A stretch of DNA of 64,000 bases from Bacteroidota bacterium (GCA_025454835.1 JALONQ010000001.1:310001-374000), one strand, 5' to 3'; positions 44,323 through 53,635 are shown, counted from the first letter of the stretch. Notes: generated by a model not told the origin, from the sequence alone. Made by a program: numbers and translations.

Positions 44323-44481
44323 CTCCAAGAACCCCGCAACGACGATCTCTTCAGGTCATCGGATGTGGGGTTTGGTTCTTTCTTGGTGCGTCTTCGAAAT
44401 GTTCTGCAACGCAGGAGCTTCGGGGGTTGCCTGCCCTCCTCACGGGCGCCAGCGAGCAGGGACCCTTTCAACACCGGCCGA

Positions 44482-45918
44482 CTATTCCGTAGCTCCGCGA
44501 GGCTGCCGGAATCCCGCCCGCTCCATTTTCCCCCACGCCTTCTCACCGCGCACATACTTCCAGAAGCCCCTCAACCGCCAGAAGACCGTGATCTGGCGGT
44601 ATCCGAAGTTCTCAAGGACACCCATCACGAGCAACACCGCAAGGTGCTTGGGATTCGGGTATCGCCGGAAGGAGATCTCCTCAAGGAGGACGGCACCCAC
44701 GGAGAACATGACCCCGTACACGATGGCGGCGATCACGAAGAGGCCCGTCATGACCGGATCGACCCGGTCGAGCGCCAACAAGACGAGCAACGACACGTAT
44801 CCCAAGGCCTCGATGACAGGCCCAAACAATTCGACGATCAGAAAGTACGGCAACGCCACCGTGCCGACCACGCCGTAGCGCTCGTTGAATACCATATCCC
44901 GATGGATCCACAGAGTGTCCGCGAGGCCTCGATGCCACCGGTCACGCTGGGAACCAAGCACGCGAAGCGACTCCGGCGCCTCGGTCCAGCAGACGGGATC
45001 GGGCACGAACGTGATCTGATACGGCTTGCGCGCGTCGCGAAAATGCCGATGCATGCGCACGACCAACTCCATATCTTCCCCCACCGTTCCCGAGTCGTAG
45101 CCACCCACCTCGATAACGGCCTGCCGGCGGAACATGCCGAAAGCCCCCGAGATGATCAGCAGCGCGTTCAGACTCTGCCAGCCCATTCGGCCCGACAAAA
45201 ATGCCCGGAAATACTCGACGACCTGGAACAACGGCAGCAGATGGCTTGAAAGTCCCACGCGCACAACACGCCCGTTGACGACCTCGCACCCGTTCGCGAT
45301 CCTGACGATACCCCCCGAAGCGACGACCGTCGGATCATCGAGGAACGGCTTCATGACCTTCTGAAGCGCATCGTCTTCAAGGATCGAATCGGCATCGACG
45401 CAGCAGACGTACTCGTACCGTGCCACGTTGATGCCGGCATTCAGGGCGTCGGCCTTTCCGCCGTTCTCCTTGTCGACGACCGTCAGGTTCCGATAAGCGG
45501 CGTTTTTTGAGCGATAGATGCCCCTGACAGGGCGCGTCGGGATCGAAGCCTGGTAAGCCCGCCGCGATCGGACAAGGTCGAAATGGCCGATGAGCGTGTC
45601 GAGGGTCTCATCCTTCGAGCCGTCATTGACGACAACGACCTCATATTCCCCGTACGACAGTTTCAGAAGACTGCGGACGGATTCGACGATGCCGGCCTTC
45701 TCGTTGTACGCCGGAGCGAGGATCGATACCGGCGGAGTGATCTCGGACTGAACGATGATCCGGAAATCGGTGAACCGCGCCTGGCGCACCGCATGCAGCA
45801 CTTCGCCGAACGAGCGGTAGAGCAGTACGACGTACGTCATGTTCACGCCGACGAAGTAGAGGATCGAGAACGCGACGTAGGCATGGAGCCCGATCTCGAA
45901 GAGGTCCATGATCGTCAT
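44482..45918 (-). CDS. Processive family 2 glycosyltransferase
   Basis: A 478-residue membrane glycosyltransferase. An N-terminal membrane helix, then the GT-A domain with APAYNEKAGI and VVNDGSKDET, the DxD motif (CVDADSIL), the GED motif (TVGEDMELV) and QRDRWHRGL, the D-DxD-ED-QxxRW set of cellulose/PNAG/hyaluronan synthases. Three or four C-terminal helices follow. The set predicts a polymerising enzyme. The start overlaps the HEAT gene by four bases. The polymer is unknown. Confidence 0.9.
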   Translation of the reverse strand: MTIMDLFEIGLHAYVAFSILYFVGVNMTYVVLLYRSFGEVLHAVRQARFTDFRIIVQSEITPPVSILAPAYNEKAGIVESVRSLLKLSYGEYEVVVVNDGSKDETLDTLIGHFDLVRSRRAYQASIPTRPVRGIYRSKNAAYRNLTVVDKENGGKADALNAGINVARYEYVCCVDADSILEDDALQKVMKPFLDDPTVVASGGIVRIANGCEVVNGRVVRVGLSSHLLPLFQVVEYFRAFLSGRMGWQSLNALLIISGAFGMFRRQAVIEVGGYDSGTVGEDMELVVRMHRHFRDARKPYQITFVPDPVCWTEAPESLRVLGSQRDRWHRGLADTLWIHRDMVFNERYGVVGTVALPYFLIVELFGPVIEALGYVSLLVLLALDRVDPVMTGLFVIAAIVYGVMFSVGAVLLEEISFRRYPNPKHLAVLLVMGVLENFGYRQITVFWRLRGFWKYVRGEKAWGKMERAGFRQPRGATE

Positions 45919-47033
45919 CCGTCGAACTCCCCGACCTCTTCGAGCACCTGCACCACAACGTCACGCGTCAAGCCCTCCGGCCCCGACGCCATCGCGTGGA
46001 GAGAGGCAAGGCCTTGTTCGCCTGCGTTGGCAAGCGCCCGCGCCGCTGCGACCTTCTCGTCGATCGACCCATCCCGCACCCGCTGTCGAATGGCAGGCAC
46101 CGCCGCCGACGAACCGATCGCGCGAATGGCCCCGAGGGCACGCAGACGCAGGACCGGATGCGGATGACCGATGTACTCTATGAGCAATCCTTCTGATCGG
46201 GCGTCGCCAAGTCGGCCCAGCGCTTCGACCGCCTTGGCCCGTATCGTTATGTTCGGGTACGACGACGCCATGGCCCGCAATCGTTGTACGCTGTCGACGA
46301 ACCCGACTTCGGCCAGCAGTTCAATGCACAACTCTACAATCGTCATGTCCCGGGCCTCGAGGCCATCGAGGAGGTACGGCACCGCCGCAGGTCCGTGCTC
46401 TCGCACGCTCACGGAGATCTCCATCATCTCCCACTGCGAGAGGTCCCGCATCGAGCGGAAAATGGACCCGAACGCCTCGACGCCGACGACATGCAGGAGC
46501 GCCCTGAGCGCCTGCAAACGGACTCCAGCGTGCTTGTCCTCGAGCGCCGCCGCCAAGGCCGCTGTCGCACCCCGCGCCCGCAGTTGGCCTAGGTGCATCG
46601 CTGCTTCTGCGCGCACCCACCAGTGCCGGTGCTTCAACTTCGCGCTGAGCTCGTCGACGAATCCCAGTTCATAGGCGAGGAAGACGATCCGTTCTGACGT
46701 CTCGCCCGACACATCGGCCGCCGTCGATGTCAGGACCGACAGGAAGGCCTTGCGATGGACCGCAAGGTTACGCTTCCAACCGCGCACGATCGTGGCGGTG
46801 AACCGACGGTAGCCCTCAAAGTGACCCTCGGGCAAACGGCCCGTGGACGGAGGGGAAACCTCGGCCACAAGGAACTCCGATACGATCCGGCCGTAGTGTT
46901 CTTCGATCCGGCTGAGCGCACGCACTCGACGTGAAGAAGCCTGCTTCACCGCAAGCAGGATCACAGCTGTCAGCAACACCAGGAGCGTCACCGATGCCGT
47001 GAGGATGAGAAAGACGAACAGCGTCTGGCTCAT
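45915..47033 (-). CDS. Membrane-anchored HEAT-repeat protein
   Basis: A 372-residue protein with one N-terminal membrane helix (about residues 4-28) and then HEAT-like helical pairs, for example HWWVRAEAAMHLGQLRARGA, HAGVRLQALRALLHVVGVE and HPVLRLRALGAIRAIGSSA, to the C-terminus. Such scaffolds usually mediate protein contacts. It overlaps the response regulator gene by one base (TGATG) and the glycosyltransferase gene by four, so it is probably part of their complex or links signal to synthase. No enzyme motif is visible. Confidence 0.82.
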   Translation of the reverse strand: MSQTLFVFLILTASVTLLVLLTAVILLAVKQASSRRVRALSRIEEHYGRIVSEFLVAEVSPPSTGRLPEGHFEGYRRFTATIVRGWKRNLAVHRKAFLSVLTSTAADVSGETSERIVFLAYELGFVDELSAKLKHRHWWVRAEAAMHLGQLRARGATAALAAALEDKHAGVRLQALRALLHVVGVEAFGSIFRSMRDLSQWEMMEISVSVREHGPAAVPYLLDGLEARDMTIVELCIELLAEVGFVDSVQRLRAMASSYPNITIRAKAVEALGRLGDARSEGLLIEYIGHPHPVLRLRALGAIRAIGSSAAVPAIRQRVRDGSIDEKVAAARALANAGEQGLASLHAMASGPEGLTRDVVVQVLEEVGEFDG

Positions 47034-47425
47034 CAGAGGGCGGAGGAAGGTCGGCCGCGTGTCAACAGCGTCTTCTTGACGCGCGCAGCCAATTCGTTCG
47101 GGCTGAAGGGTTTGGTGATGTAGTCCTCGGCGCCGAGTTCGAGGCCGCGAAGCACCTCATGCTCTTTGCTTTGCGCCGTGACCAGGAGGACGGGAATGTT
47201 TTGTGTCGAGGCATCGGCCTTCAAGGCGACCAACACCTCGAATCCCGTCATGAGCGGCATCATGATATCGAGCAAGACAAGGTCAGGCAATACGCTCCGG
47301 GCGGTCGACAAAGCCGCCTCGCCGTTGTCGACGGAGACGACCTCATAACCGCTGTTACGAAGCTTGTACTCGATCAGGTGCCTGATGTGCACTTGGTCTT
47401 CGGCGACAAGGATCTTCTGTGCCAT
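47033..47425 (-). CDS. Single-domain response regulator
   Basis: A 130-residue receiver domain: acidic pair in LVAEDQVH, phospho-acceptor Asp in LVLLDIMMPLMTG, LLVTAQS and Lys in YITKPFSPNEL. No output domain is attached, so it must act through a partner. The start at 47425 (MAQKILVAED) is favoured by the domain boundary. It heads the run with the HEAT and glycosyltransferase genes. Confidence 0.92.
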   Translation of the reverse strand: MAQKILVAEDQVHIRHLIEYKLRNSGYEVVSVDNGEAALSTARSVLPDLVLLDIMMPLMTGFEVLVALKADASTQNIPVLLVTAQSKEHEVLRGLELGAEDYITKPFSPNELAARVKKTLLTRGRPSSAL

Positions 47426-47479
47426 ACGGAGTTGGGTCGTTTCGTAGAACGTACGCCTTTTTGGCAGGAATGTCACGGA

Positions 47480-47508
47480 TTGAAAGTCCGTTCATTTCTT
47501 CGTACCGT
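47480..47508 (+). promoter_or_regulatory. Putative promoter of tRNA-Ser(GGA) and nfeD
   Basis: TTGAAA (47480-47485) and TACCGT (47503-47508) with a 17-base spacer lie 16 bases upstream of the tRNA. The -10 is weak. nfeD starts only 17 bases past the tRNA CCA end, so this promoter probably serves both. Confidence 0.4.
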
Positions 47509-47524
47509 TATGCGTGAATGCATC

Positions 47525-47614
47525 GGAGAGATGCAGGAGCGGTTGAACTGGCCACCCTGGAAAGGTGGTATACCGGAAACGGTATCGTGGGTTCGAATCC
47601 CACTCTCTCCGCCA
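47525..47614 (+). tRNA. tRNA-Ser (anticodon GGA)
   Basis: A serine tRNA with long variable arm: acceptor GGAGAGA/TCTCTCC, anticodon stem CCACC/GGTGG around CTGGAAA (anticodon GGA, reading UCC and UCU), variable arm stem ATACC/GGTAT, T arm GTGGG-TTCGAAT-CCCAC, discriminator G at 47611 and an encoded CCA at 47612-47614. The other serine tRNA in the window lacks the encoded CCA. Confidence 0.96.
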
Positions 47615-47631
47615 CCCTACGAGGAGGTCCT

Positions 47632-48930
47632 ATGCTCCGATGGGCCGTCCGTGCCGCCCTTGCGGCGTTCCTCTCCCTCCCCCTGCAGGCTCAGTCGATC
47701 CTCGCCGTGACGGTCGAAGGCCCCATCACTCCGGCCGCCGCCGAATACGTCGTCCGCGGGCTCCAGGTCGGCCGCGAGCGCCAGTGCGCAGCACTGCTGA
47801 TCCGTCTCAACACGCCGGGCGGTCTGCTTCAATCTACGCGCACGATCGTCAGCGCCATGCTCGAATCACCGGTGCCTGTCATTGTCTACGTCACCCCCTC
47901 TGGCGCCCAGGCCGGGTCCGCCGGCGTCTTCATCACACTCGCCGGCCACATCGCCGCCATGGCGCCGGGCACGAATATCGGCGCCGCGCATCCTGTCGGC
48001 ATGCAGGGAGCCATGGACTCCGTCATGAGCGCTAAAGCCACTAATGACGCCGCGGCGTTCGTTCGAGCCATTGCACAACATCGACATCGCAACCTCTCCT
48101 GGGCCGAGAACGCCGTGCGGAACAGTGTGGCCCTCTCGGCCAGCGAGGCCCTCGACAGCGGCGTCGTCGACGTGATCGCCGCGTCCGAGGCTGCGCTTCT
48201 CGATTCGCTTCACGGCCGCACGGTCAGAACCGGCGACGCCTCGATCACATTGTCGCTCCGCCCGGCCGTCGTCGAAGAACTCCCGCGGAACTTCGCCGAG
48301 ACCTTTCTTGGAGTCCTGAGCGACCCGAATATCGCCTATATCCTGTTCCTGCTCGGACTCTACGGATTGCTCTTCGAACTCTACAATCCCGGCTCGATCC
48401 TCCCCGGCGTCGTCGGGGGCATCTGCATCATCCTGGCCTTGTACGCGTTGCAGACCCTCCCCTTCACCTACGCCGGGATCGCTCTTATCGTGTTCGCGAT
48501 CGTCCTCTTCCTCCTCGAGGTAAAAGTGACCAGCCATGGACTCCTGGCCATCGGCGGAACGATCGCGCTGTTGCTCGGGTCGGCCATGCTGATCCGTCCC
48601 ACTTCGGGCTTGGAACTGGTCGAGATCTCCTGGAGCGTCATTCTGTTAGCCGCCTCGATCACCGCATTCTTCTTTCTCGTCGTCATCGGACTCGGACTGC
48701 GTGCGCAACGCGCAAGGCCTGCGTCCGGCTCTGAAAGCCTCGTGGGCAAGACAGCCGTCGCCAGGACCCCCGTGGCCGACGACGGAACCGTCGAATTCAT
48801 GGGTGAACTTTGGAATGCCCGCACCGACGGACCGCCGATCCCCGCGGGTGCGACCGTCGTCGTCGAGCGGGTGGCGGGATTGCTGCTCACCGTGTCTCCA
48901 TATCGCCGAGCCGAGGAGGATCAGTCATGA
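47632..48930 (+). CDS. nfeD: NfeD-type membrane serine protease
   Basis: A 432-residue long-form NfeD. A signal peptide (ending LQAQ) is followed by a ClpP-like serine protease domain with LNTPGGLL and the catalytic Ser in [13 protein letters not shown], then four membrane helices (about residues 235-365) and a C-terminal OB-fold NfeD domain. The start has GAGGAGG upstream. It overlaps the slipin gene by four bases (ATGA); this NfeD-stomatin pair is conserved and is thought to work together in membrane quality control. Confidence 0.92.
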   Translation: MLRWAVRAALAAFLSLPLQAQSILAVTVEGPITPAAAEYVVRGLQVGRERQCAALLIRLNTPGGLLQSTRTIVSAMLESPVPVIVYVTPSGAQAGSAGVFITLAGHIAAMAPGTNIGAAHPVGMQGAMDSVMSAKATNDAAAFVRAIAQHRHRNLSWAENAVRNSVALSASEALDSGVVDVIAASEAALLDSLHGRTVRTGDASITLSLRPAVVEELPRNFAETFLGVLSDPNIAYILFLLGLYGLLFELYNPGSILPGVVGGICIILALYALQTLPFTYAGIALIVFAIVLFLLEVKVTSHGLLAIGGTIALLLGSAMLIRPTSGLELVEISWSVILLAASITAFFFLVVIGLGLRAQRARPASGSESLVGKTAVARTPVADDGTVEFMGELWNARTDGPPIPAGATVVVERVAGLLLTVSPYRRAEEDQS

Positions 48931-49688
48931 ACAACATTCCTTTCGTCATTCTGCCCCTGGCGCTCATCGTCCTTCTGATCGCGAACTCCATCAAGATCCT
49001 GCGCGAATACGAACGGGGCGTGATCTTCCGGCTTGGACGCATCCTCGGGACCAAGGGGCCGGGCATCATCTGGCTGTGGCCGTTCATCGACCGCATGGTC
49101 AAGGTGAGCCTCCGGACGGTCGTGTTCGATGTGCCGCCCCAGGACATCATCACCAAGGACAACGTCTCGCTCAAGGTGAATGCGGTCGTCTATTTCCGGG
49201 TCGTGCACCCGGAGAATGCCATCGTGCAAGTGGAGAACTTCATGTTCGCGACCTCGCAATTGTCGCAGACGACGCTTCGCAGCGTCCTCGGTCAGTCGGA
49301 ACTGGATGAACTGCTCGCCGAACGGGACAAGATCAACCTGCAGCTGCAGAAGATCATCGATCACCAGACCGAACCCTGGGGCATCAAGGTCTCCAACGTC
49401 GAGGTGAAGCACATCGACCTTCCGCAGGAGATGCAGCGGGCCATGGCCAAACAGGCCGAAGCCGAACGTGAACGTCGGTCGAAGGTCATCGCCGCCGAGG
49501 GGGAATTCCAAGCCTCGAAGAAACTCGCGGATGCCGCAAAGGTGCTGGCCCTCCAGCCAAGCGCCATCACGTTGCGCTACCTCCAGACGTTGCGCGAGAT
49601 CGCCACGGAGAATAACTCCACCACGATCTTTCCCGTTCCGATCGACCTCCTGAAGCCGTTCCTCAAAGGGCCGGCCAGAAAACGCTAG
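48927..49688 (+). CDS. Slipin (SPFH/stomatin family)
   Basis: A 253-residue SPFH-domain protein with an N-terminal membrane helix ([17 protein letters not shown]), then the stomatin core [19 protein letters not shown]-type [15 protein letters not shown] and [20 protein letters not shown], and a C-terminal Ala/Glu-rich helix that drives oligomerisation. It is translationally coupled to nfeD; the pair probably forms a membrane microdomain protease system. Confidence 0.93.
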   Translation: MNNIPFVILPLALIVLLIANSIKILREYERGVIFRLGRILGTKGPGIIWLWPFIDRMVKVSLRTVVFDVPPQDIITKDNVSLKVNAVVYFRVVHPENAIVQVENFMFATSQLSQTTLRSVLGQSELDELLAERDKINLQLQKIIDHQTEPWGIKVSNVEVKHIDLPQEMQRAMAKQAEAERERRSKVIAAEGEFQASKKLADAAKVLALQPSAITLRYLQTLREIATENNSTTIFPVPIDLLKPFLKGPARKR

Positions 49689-49703
49689 GATCGGCAGGCG
49701 GAC

Positions 49704-51974
49704 GTGGAAGCGGAGGTGGTCGACAGGATCGTTGGGATCCGCACCTGGGATGACCGAACGCTAAGGATCTACCGGCGCACTGGTGGAACGATCGTCGCCG
49801 CCTCAGTGCCGTTCACACCGTGGCTGGCCATCGCCGACCCGAGCCTGATCGACGTCGCGGGAAGTGCGGTCTCCTCGACCTCGCTCTCCGGCGACGATCC
49901 GCTTCGAACCGTCCTGCGGTTCGACCGGTGGCCGCAGGCGTGGGACACCATTCAGAAGATCTTGGTGACCGAGAGCGAACGACGACGCCAGCGTGTCTCT
50001 TCGTATCTCGACCTCCCCGGTCTCCTGTTCCTTTCCGACCCCGCTGAGCAGTGGCTGGCGGCCTCGAACGCGACCTTCTTCGACGGCCTCACCGCGGCCG
50101 ATCTCGTGCGCATGCAGTTGGCCGTCGAGACCGCGGCACCGCCAGGTCGCCCAAGCCGGTCCGACCGTTCACAGGACCGCATCCTCACCATCGCGGCCAC
50201 CCTCTCCGACGGACGAAAGAGCTCATTCCGCATCAAGAAACATGATGAGGCCACGCTGCTGGCCGAGTTCCATGCATGGTTTGTCGCCGCAGATCCCGAC
50301 GTGGTGGAAGGGATCGATCTGCTCAGTACGACGCTCCCGTACATCGCCGAACGATGCGCGCTCCACGGGATCGAACCCTCGTTCGGACGCGAAGGCGCCA
50401 TGCTGCGTGTGTCGTCCACACCGGTGGGCAAGGGACCGTGGGAACTCCCTGGCCGTATGACCTTCGATCCGGCGGAATCGTTGCGCCACGCCGGTCCGAC
50501 GATCCAGGCGATCGTTTCCGAGGCGCGACCCGCTCGCACCAAGGCGCCGGCCCCTTCAGCCTCGACGCCAGCCAGACGATGTCAGGAGGCCCGACGATGG
50601 TCTGACCCGTGGTGGTTCGCCTTGCTTCCCCTGATGGCGAGCGTTCCCCTCCCTCCCGACCGTTTCATGCGGTCAGGCCCCGGTCATTGGCTGGAAGCAT
50701 GGCTTGTGCGCGAATGCCTCCGCCAAGCGAGGGCGATCCCTTCATCGGGACACTCCGCCACCGCTCTGCCGGAATTCGCGCCGGCCGGAGCAAGCGGTCG
50801 GTTCGCCCCGGCCGCCGAGCTGGTGCTGGTCCCTTCCAAAGCAGCGGCTTGGAGACAATTGAGCGAGACCCAAGCCGCCCTCCTCCCCCCTTGGATCCGT
50901 GGGATCCGAGACCGGTGGGAGCCGACCGTGGACGGCCCGGCTTCAGGGAAAGACCGCACCCTGGCGATCGCTTTGTTGACCGGTCTGACCGATGCCGTTC
51001 GGGCCCGCAGTTCGCGGCTCCACGACACGAGTGTCGCCGAACGACTTGACCGCGCGATCGCCCAGACGGCCGCCACCGTGGCGGCGACCCTCCGGAGACA
51101 GAATGTCGAGGTCATTCAAGAAGTGGGCGAGCGCCTCTACGTGGAGTATCCGGACAACATCGCGGACGACGAGCGGCGACGTTTGTTCTGGACGAAAGTG
51201 AACGTGTCGATGCCCGAAGGACTTCGCGCCGTCCCGCTCCGAATGTTCGACGCGATCGTGTCCGTCGCGCCTCGCATCATGCACGGGCTGTCAGGGCCTT
51301 CGGTGACCCAGCTCCCCCGCCCCCATTCATATCGTTCCCCCGAACCCTTCATCCGCGAGTATCACGCCCGTGCGATCGGTCTCATCCTCCGGTGCCAGTG
51401 GAACCAGCTTCACCAACTTACGTCGGAGACGATTCGGCGCATCAGGAACCGTGCGTGGCACATTTCTGAGTTTTGCCGACGCGATACGCTGACCGGATCG
51501 CTTGATGAGTATGTTCGTGAGCGCGAGGGACGCCGTCGGAATCCGTCGGCGCCGTACGAAGCCCTCTTGCGGGCTCACGGCGCAACGGCCCCTGCCGGCG
51601 ACGCCGGCCCCAACACGCCTCAGTCACGCCGGCACCTCCACGAAGCCGGAAGCACGGTCGTCTACTACATCGCGGGCAATCGCCGGGACCTCTCGATGGC
51701 CGACATGAGCCGCTTGGCGGAGTATTGGGATCCGTCGGCCCCGGATGAGAACACCGATCACTACCTCGACCGACTGCGACAATCCCTCGAGCGGTACCGG
51801 CCACTCTTCTCCGAGCGGGACTTTTCAAGCGTTTTCGAGGAAGAAAGCCTGTTTTCGTTCAACGACGACGACATCGGTCTGGTTCGAAGGTCGCTCGCGG
51901 GTTCGTTGAACAACGACCGAGCCGCCGGACCCGGACTCGGCATCTGGCTCGACCTCCCCGGTCGACCGACTTGA
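49704..51974 (+). CDS. Degenerate family-B DNA polymerase homologue
   Basis: A 756-residue protein that by eye follows a bacterial/archaeal PolB plan but lacks its catalytic residues. In the exonuclease domain (about 120-265) Exo I reads MQLAVET where active enzymes have DxE in MQLDIET, and Exo II reads VVEGIDLLSTTLPYIAERC in place of the N/D pattern GHNIFNFDLPYL. The fingers-adjacent helix RSGPGHWLEAWLVRECLRQA remains recognisable. Palm motif A is lost near residue 370. The motif C segment is VEVIQEVGERLYVEYP (468-483) with no DTD. A thumb-like RSPEPFIREYHARAIGLIL follows. GTG start; it is 15 bases after the slipin gene. Function unknown; probably a structural or DNA-binding role. Confidence 0.65.
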   Translation: MEAEVVDRIVGIRTWDDRTLRIYRRTGGTIVAASVPFTPWLAIADPSLIDVAGSAVSSTSLSGDDPLRTVLRFDRWPQAWDTIQKILVTESERRRQRVSSYLDLPGLLFLSDPAEQWLAASNATFFDGLTAADLVRMQLAVETAAPPGRPSRSDRSQDRILTIAATLSDGRKSSFRIKKHDEATLLAEFHAWFVAADPDVVEGIDLLSTTLPYIAERCALHGIEPSFGREGAMLRVSSTPVGKGPWELPGRMTFDPAESLRHAGPTIQAIVSEARPARTKAPAPSASTPARRCQEARRWSDPWWFALLPLMASVPLPPDRFMRSGPGHWLEAWLVRECLRQARAIPSSGHSATALPEFAPAGASGRFAPAAELVLVPSKAAAWRQLSETQAALLPPWIRGIRDRWEPTVDGPASGKDRTLAIALLTGLTDAVRARSSRLHDTSVAERLDRAIAQTAATVAATLRRQNVEVIQEVGERLYVEYPDNIADDERRRLFWTKVNVSMPEGLRAVPLRMFDAIVSVAPRIMHGLSGPSVTQLPRPHSYRSPEPFIREYHARAIGLILRCQWNQLHQLTSETIRRIRNRAWHISEFCRRDTLTGSLDEYVREREGRRRNPSAPYEALLRAHGATAPAGDAGPNTPQSRRHLHEAGSTVVYYIAGNRRDLSMADMSRLAEYWDPSAPDENTDHYLDRLRQSLERYRPLFSERDFSSVFEEESLFSFNDDDIGLVRRSLAGSLNNDRAAGPGLGIWLDLPGRPT

Positions 51975-51999
51975 TTTTAAGTGCGTGGAGCAATAAGTT
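51971..51999 (+). promoter_or_regulatory. Putative promoter of the cold shock gene
   Basis: TTGATT (51971-51976), 17-base spacer, TAAGTT (51994-51999). The -35 box overlaps the stop codon of the PolB-like gene. This gives a leader of about 215 bases (52006-52220) before the csp ATG, with G/C-rich segments able to pair. The leader holds no other gene. Confidence 0.5.
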
Positions 52000-52220
52000 G
52001 CTGGCGTAATTCACAACACCGGTTCTGCTTCACCGCCAGTCGGTTTGGCTGTCGTGGTGCCTCAGGTGGCGCTGGGGCAAGGTTGTGCGGATGGTCGCTG
52101 GCGGAGCCAGGAACGCGGCGAGCTGAACATGGTGGGCGTGGTTCAACAGCCTGTGCGCCTGACGCGTTCTGGAGACAAAGGCCTGGTGTGTATGTATCAC
52201 GTTCTGATGGAAGGTACCGT

Positions 52221-52421
52221 ATGGAACAAGGTACGGTCAAGTGGTTCAACAATGCCAAAGGCTATGGTTTCATCAAGCGGTCCTCCGGCGAGGACGTCTT
52301 TGTGCATTATAAATCCATCGACGGAGAGGGCTACAAGACGCTCAACGAAGGCGACAAGGTGCAGTTCGAAGTTGAGCAGGGCCCGAAAGGTCTCCAGGCC
52401 GTGAAGGTCTCCAAGATCTGA
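52221..52421 (+). CDS. Cold shock protein (CspA family)
   Basis: A 66-residue single cold-shock domain that binds single-stranded RNA and DNA. RNP1 is KGYGFIKR and RNP2 is DVFVHYKSI, with the aromatic residues intact; the start [14 protein letters not shown] is typical. A GGAAGG lies upstream of the ATG. The long leader resembles that of cold-induced csp mRNAs. A good terminator follows the stop codon. Confidence 0.96.
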   Translation: MEQGTVKWFNNAKGYGFIKRSSGEDVFVHYKSIDGEGYKTLNEGDKVQFEVEQGPKGLQAVKVSKI

Positions 52422-52444
52422 GCACCATCCGCCGTTGAAGTCGA

Positions 52445-52473
52445 AAACCCCGCCGGGATCACCGACGGGGTTT
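52445..52473 (+). terminator. Terminator after the cold shock gene
   Basis: AAACCCCG and CGGGGTTT arms with extra CGG/CCG pairs around a mismatch flank a GATCA-type loop. The 3' arm ends in TTT followed by CTT. It lies 24 bases past the csp stop. The rest of the gap to 52598 shows no feature I can support. Confidence 0.75.
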
Positions 52474-52598
52474 CTTGTGTACGGAAAGGGCGTTTTCCCC
52501 TGGGCGACAGAGGCGCCGAGCGTCCTCCTCCCTCCGCAGCGCCATGCTCCGAAGGCGGCCCTGGCAGCTTGCTGCGCGCACAAGCTCGGGGACACGTG

Positions 52599-53015
52599 CT
52601 ACGAGACGGCCTCCGCGCGATGCTTTTCGGACCACGAACGGACGTAGGCGACAATGTCAAGCGTCGACGCACCCGGCGTGAACAACTCACCGACACCCTG
52701 CTCCTTGAGCGTCTTGATGTCTTCCTGAGGGATGATCCCGCCTCCGAAGAGGAGCACGTCGTTCAGACCCTGATCCTTCATCAGTCCAAGCAGCCGCGGA
52801 AAGATCGTCATGTGCGCGCCGCTGAGGAGGCTGATGCCGATGACGTCGACATCCTCCTGCACGGCCGCCGAGACGATCGTCTCCGGCGTCTTCCGCAGAC
52901 CGGTATAGATGACCTCCATGCCGGCGTCGCGCAACGCCGCCGCAACGACCTTCGCACCGCGGTCGTGTCCGTCAAGTCCTGCCTTCGCGATCAATACGCG
53001 GATCTTGCGTGACAT
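52599..53015 (-). CDS. Cobalamin-binding subunit of acyl-CoA mutase
   Basis: A 138-residue B12-binding domain protein. The lower-ligand motif is visible: [14 protein letters not shown] (DxHxxG) followed by [14 protein letters not shown] and [14 protein letters not shown], ending in [11 protein letters not shown]. This is the C-terminal module of methylmalonyl-CoA mutase as a separate polypeptide. Its catalytic partner is the mutase large subunit at 57129-58784. An AAGGAG lies before the ATG at 53015. It is the last gene of the run. Confidence 0.92.
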   Translation of the reverse strand: MSRKIRVLIAKAGLDGHDRGAKVVAAALRDAGMEVIYTGLRKTPETIVSAAVQEDVDVIGISLLSGAHMTIFPRLLGLMKDQGLNDVLLFGGGIIPQEDIKTLKEQGVGELFTPGASTLDIVAYVRSWSEKHRAEAVS

Positions 53016-53029
53016 ACTCTCTCCTTTGA

Positions 53030-53635
53030 CTACGCGTCTCGCTGAAAGCGTTCCAGCTCGCGATGGAATCTGGCCAGGGGAAATCCCACGACGGTCGTGA
53101 AGCAACCCTCGACGCGTTCGATGAACACCGCCCCGAGGTCGTCTTGTATGCCGTAGGCTCCCGCCTTGTCCATCGGCGATCCGGTGGCCACGTAGGCCGC
53201 GATCTCCGCACCGCTGAGCCTCCGGAACGTCACCTTCGTCGATTCGACAAAGGTGCGCGATCGTCCCGTGGCCGCATCGACCAGAGCAACGCCCGTGTGC
53301 ACGGTGTGCGTTCGTCCGCTCAACTCACGCAGCATCCTTCGAGCATCCGAAGCCGACACCGGTTTCCCGAAGATGCAGCCTCGATACACAACCTCGGTAT
53401 CTGCACCGACGACGATCCCCTTCTTCAAGCGCTGGGCAACCTCCCTCGCCTTCTGCAGCGAGACGGAGCGCACGTACTGGACGGGCGAATGGTCAGGATG
53501 GACCGTTTCTTCGACGCCGGACGGGATGACGCGGACATCGAAACCGATCTGTCGCAGTAGACGGCGACGCCGGGGCGAATGAGACGCGAGGATCAGTGAT
53601 GGACGAACGGCGGGACGACGGGTGGAACGGGGCAC
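53030..53635 (-). CDS. maf: Maf-family nucleoside triphosphate pyrophosphatase
   Basis: A 201-residue Maf protein, a house-cleaning pyrophosphatase acting on dTTP/UTP or modified nucleotides. Motifs are [16 protein letters not shown], the substrate-specificity region [12 protein letters not shown] with GKP, and [20 protein letters not shown]. The DKAGAYGIQ segment places it with YhdE/YceF relatives. It lies 14 bases before the B12-binding subunit gene. Confidence 0.92.
   Translation of the reverse strand: MPRSTRRPAVRPSLILASHSPRRRRLLRQIGFDVRVIPSGVEETVHPDHSPVQYVRSVSLQKAREVAQRLKKGIVVGADTEVVYRGCIFGKPVSASDARRMLRELSGRTHTVHTGVALVDAATGRSRTFVESTKVTFRRLSGAEIAAYVATGSPMDKAGAYGIQDDLGAVFIERVEGCFTTVVGFPLARFHRELERFQRDA

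Noticed and set aside
44226-44555. An N-terminal extension of the YaiO-like protein
   Set aside because: It would read through the tRNA-Ser gene on the opposite strand and lacks a signal peptide; the ATG at 44225 gives a proper one.
49704-51974. A pseudogene call for the PolB-like gene
   Set aside because: The frame is intact for 756 codons and composition is like the neighbours; residue loss at the active sites is better read as loss of catalysis, not gene decay.
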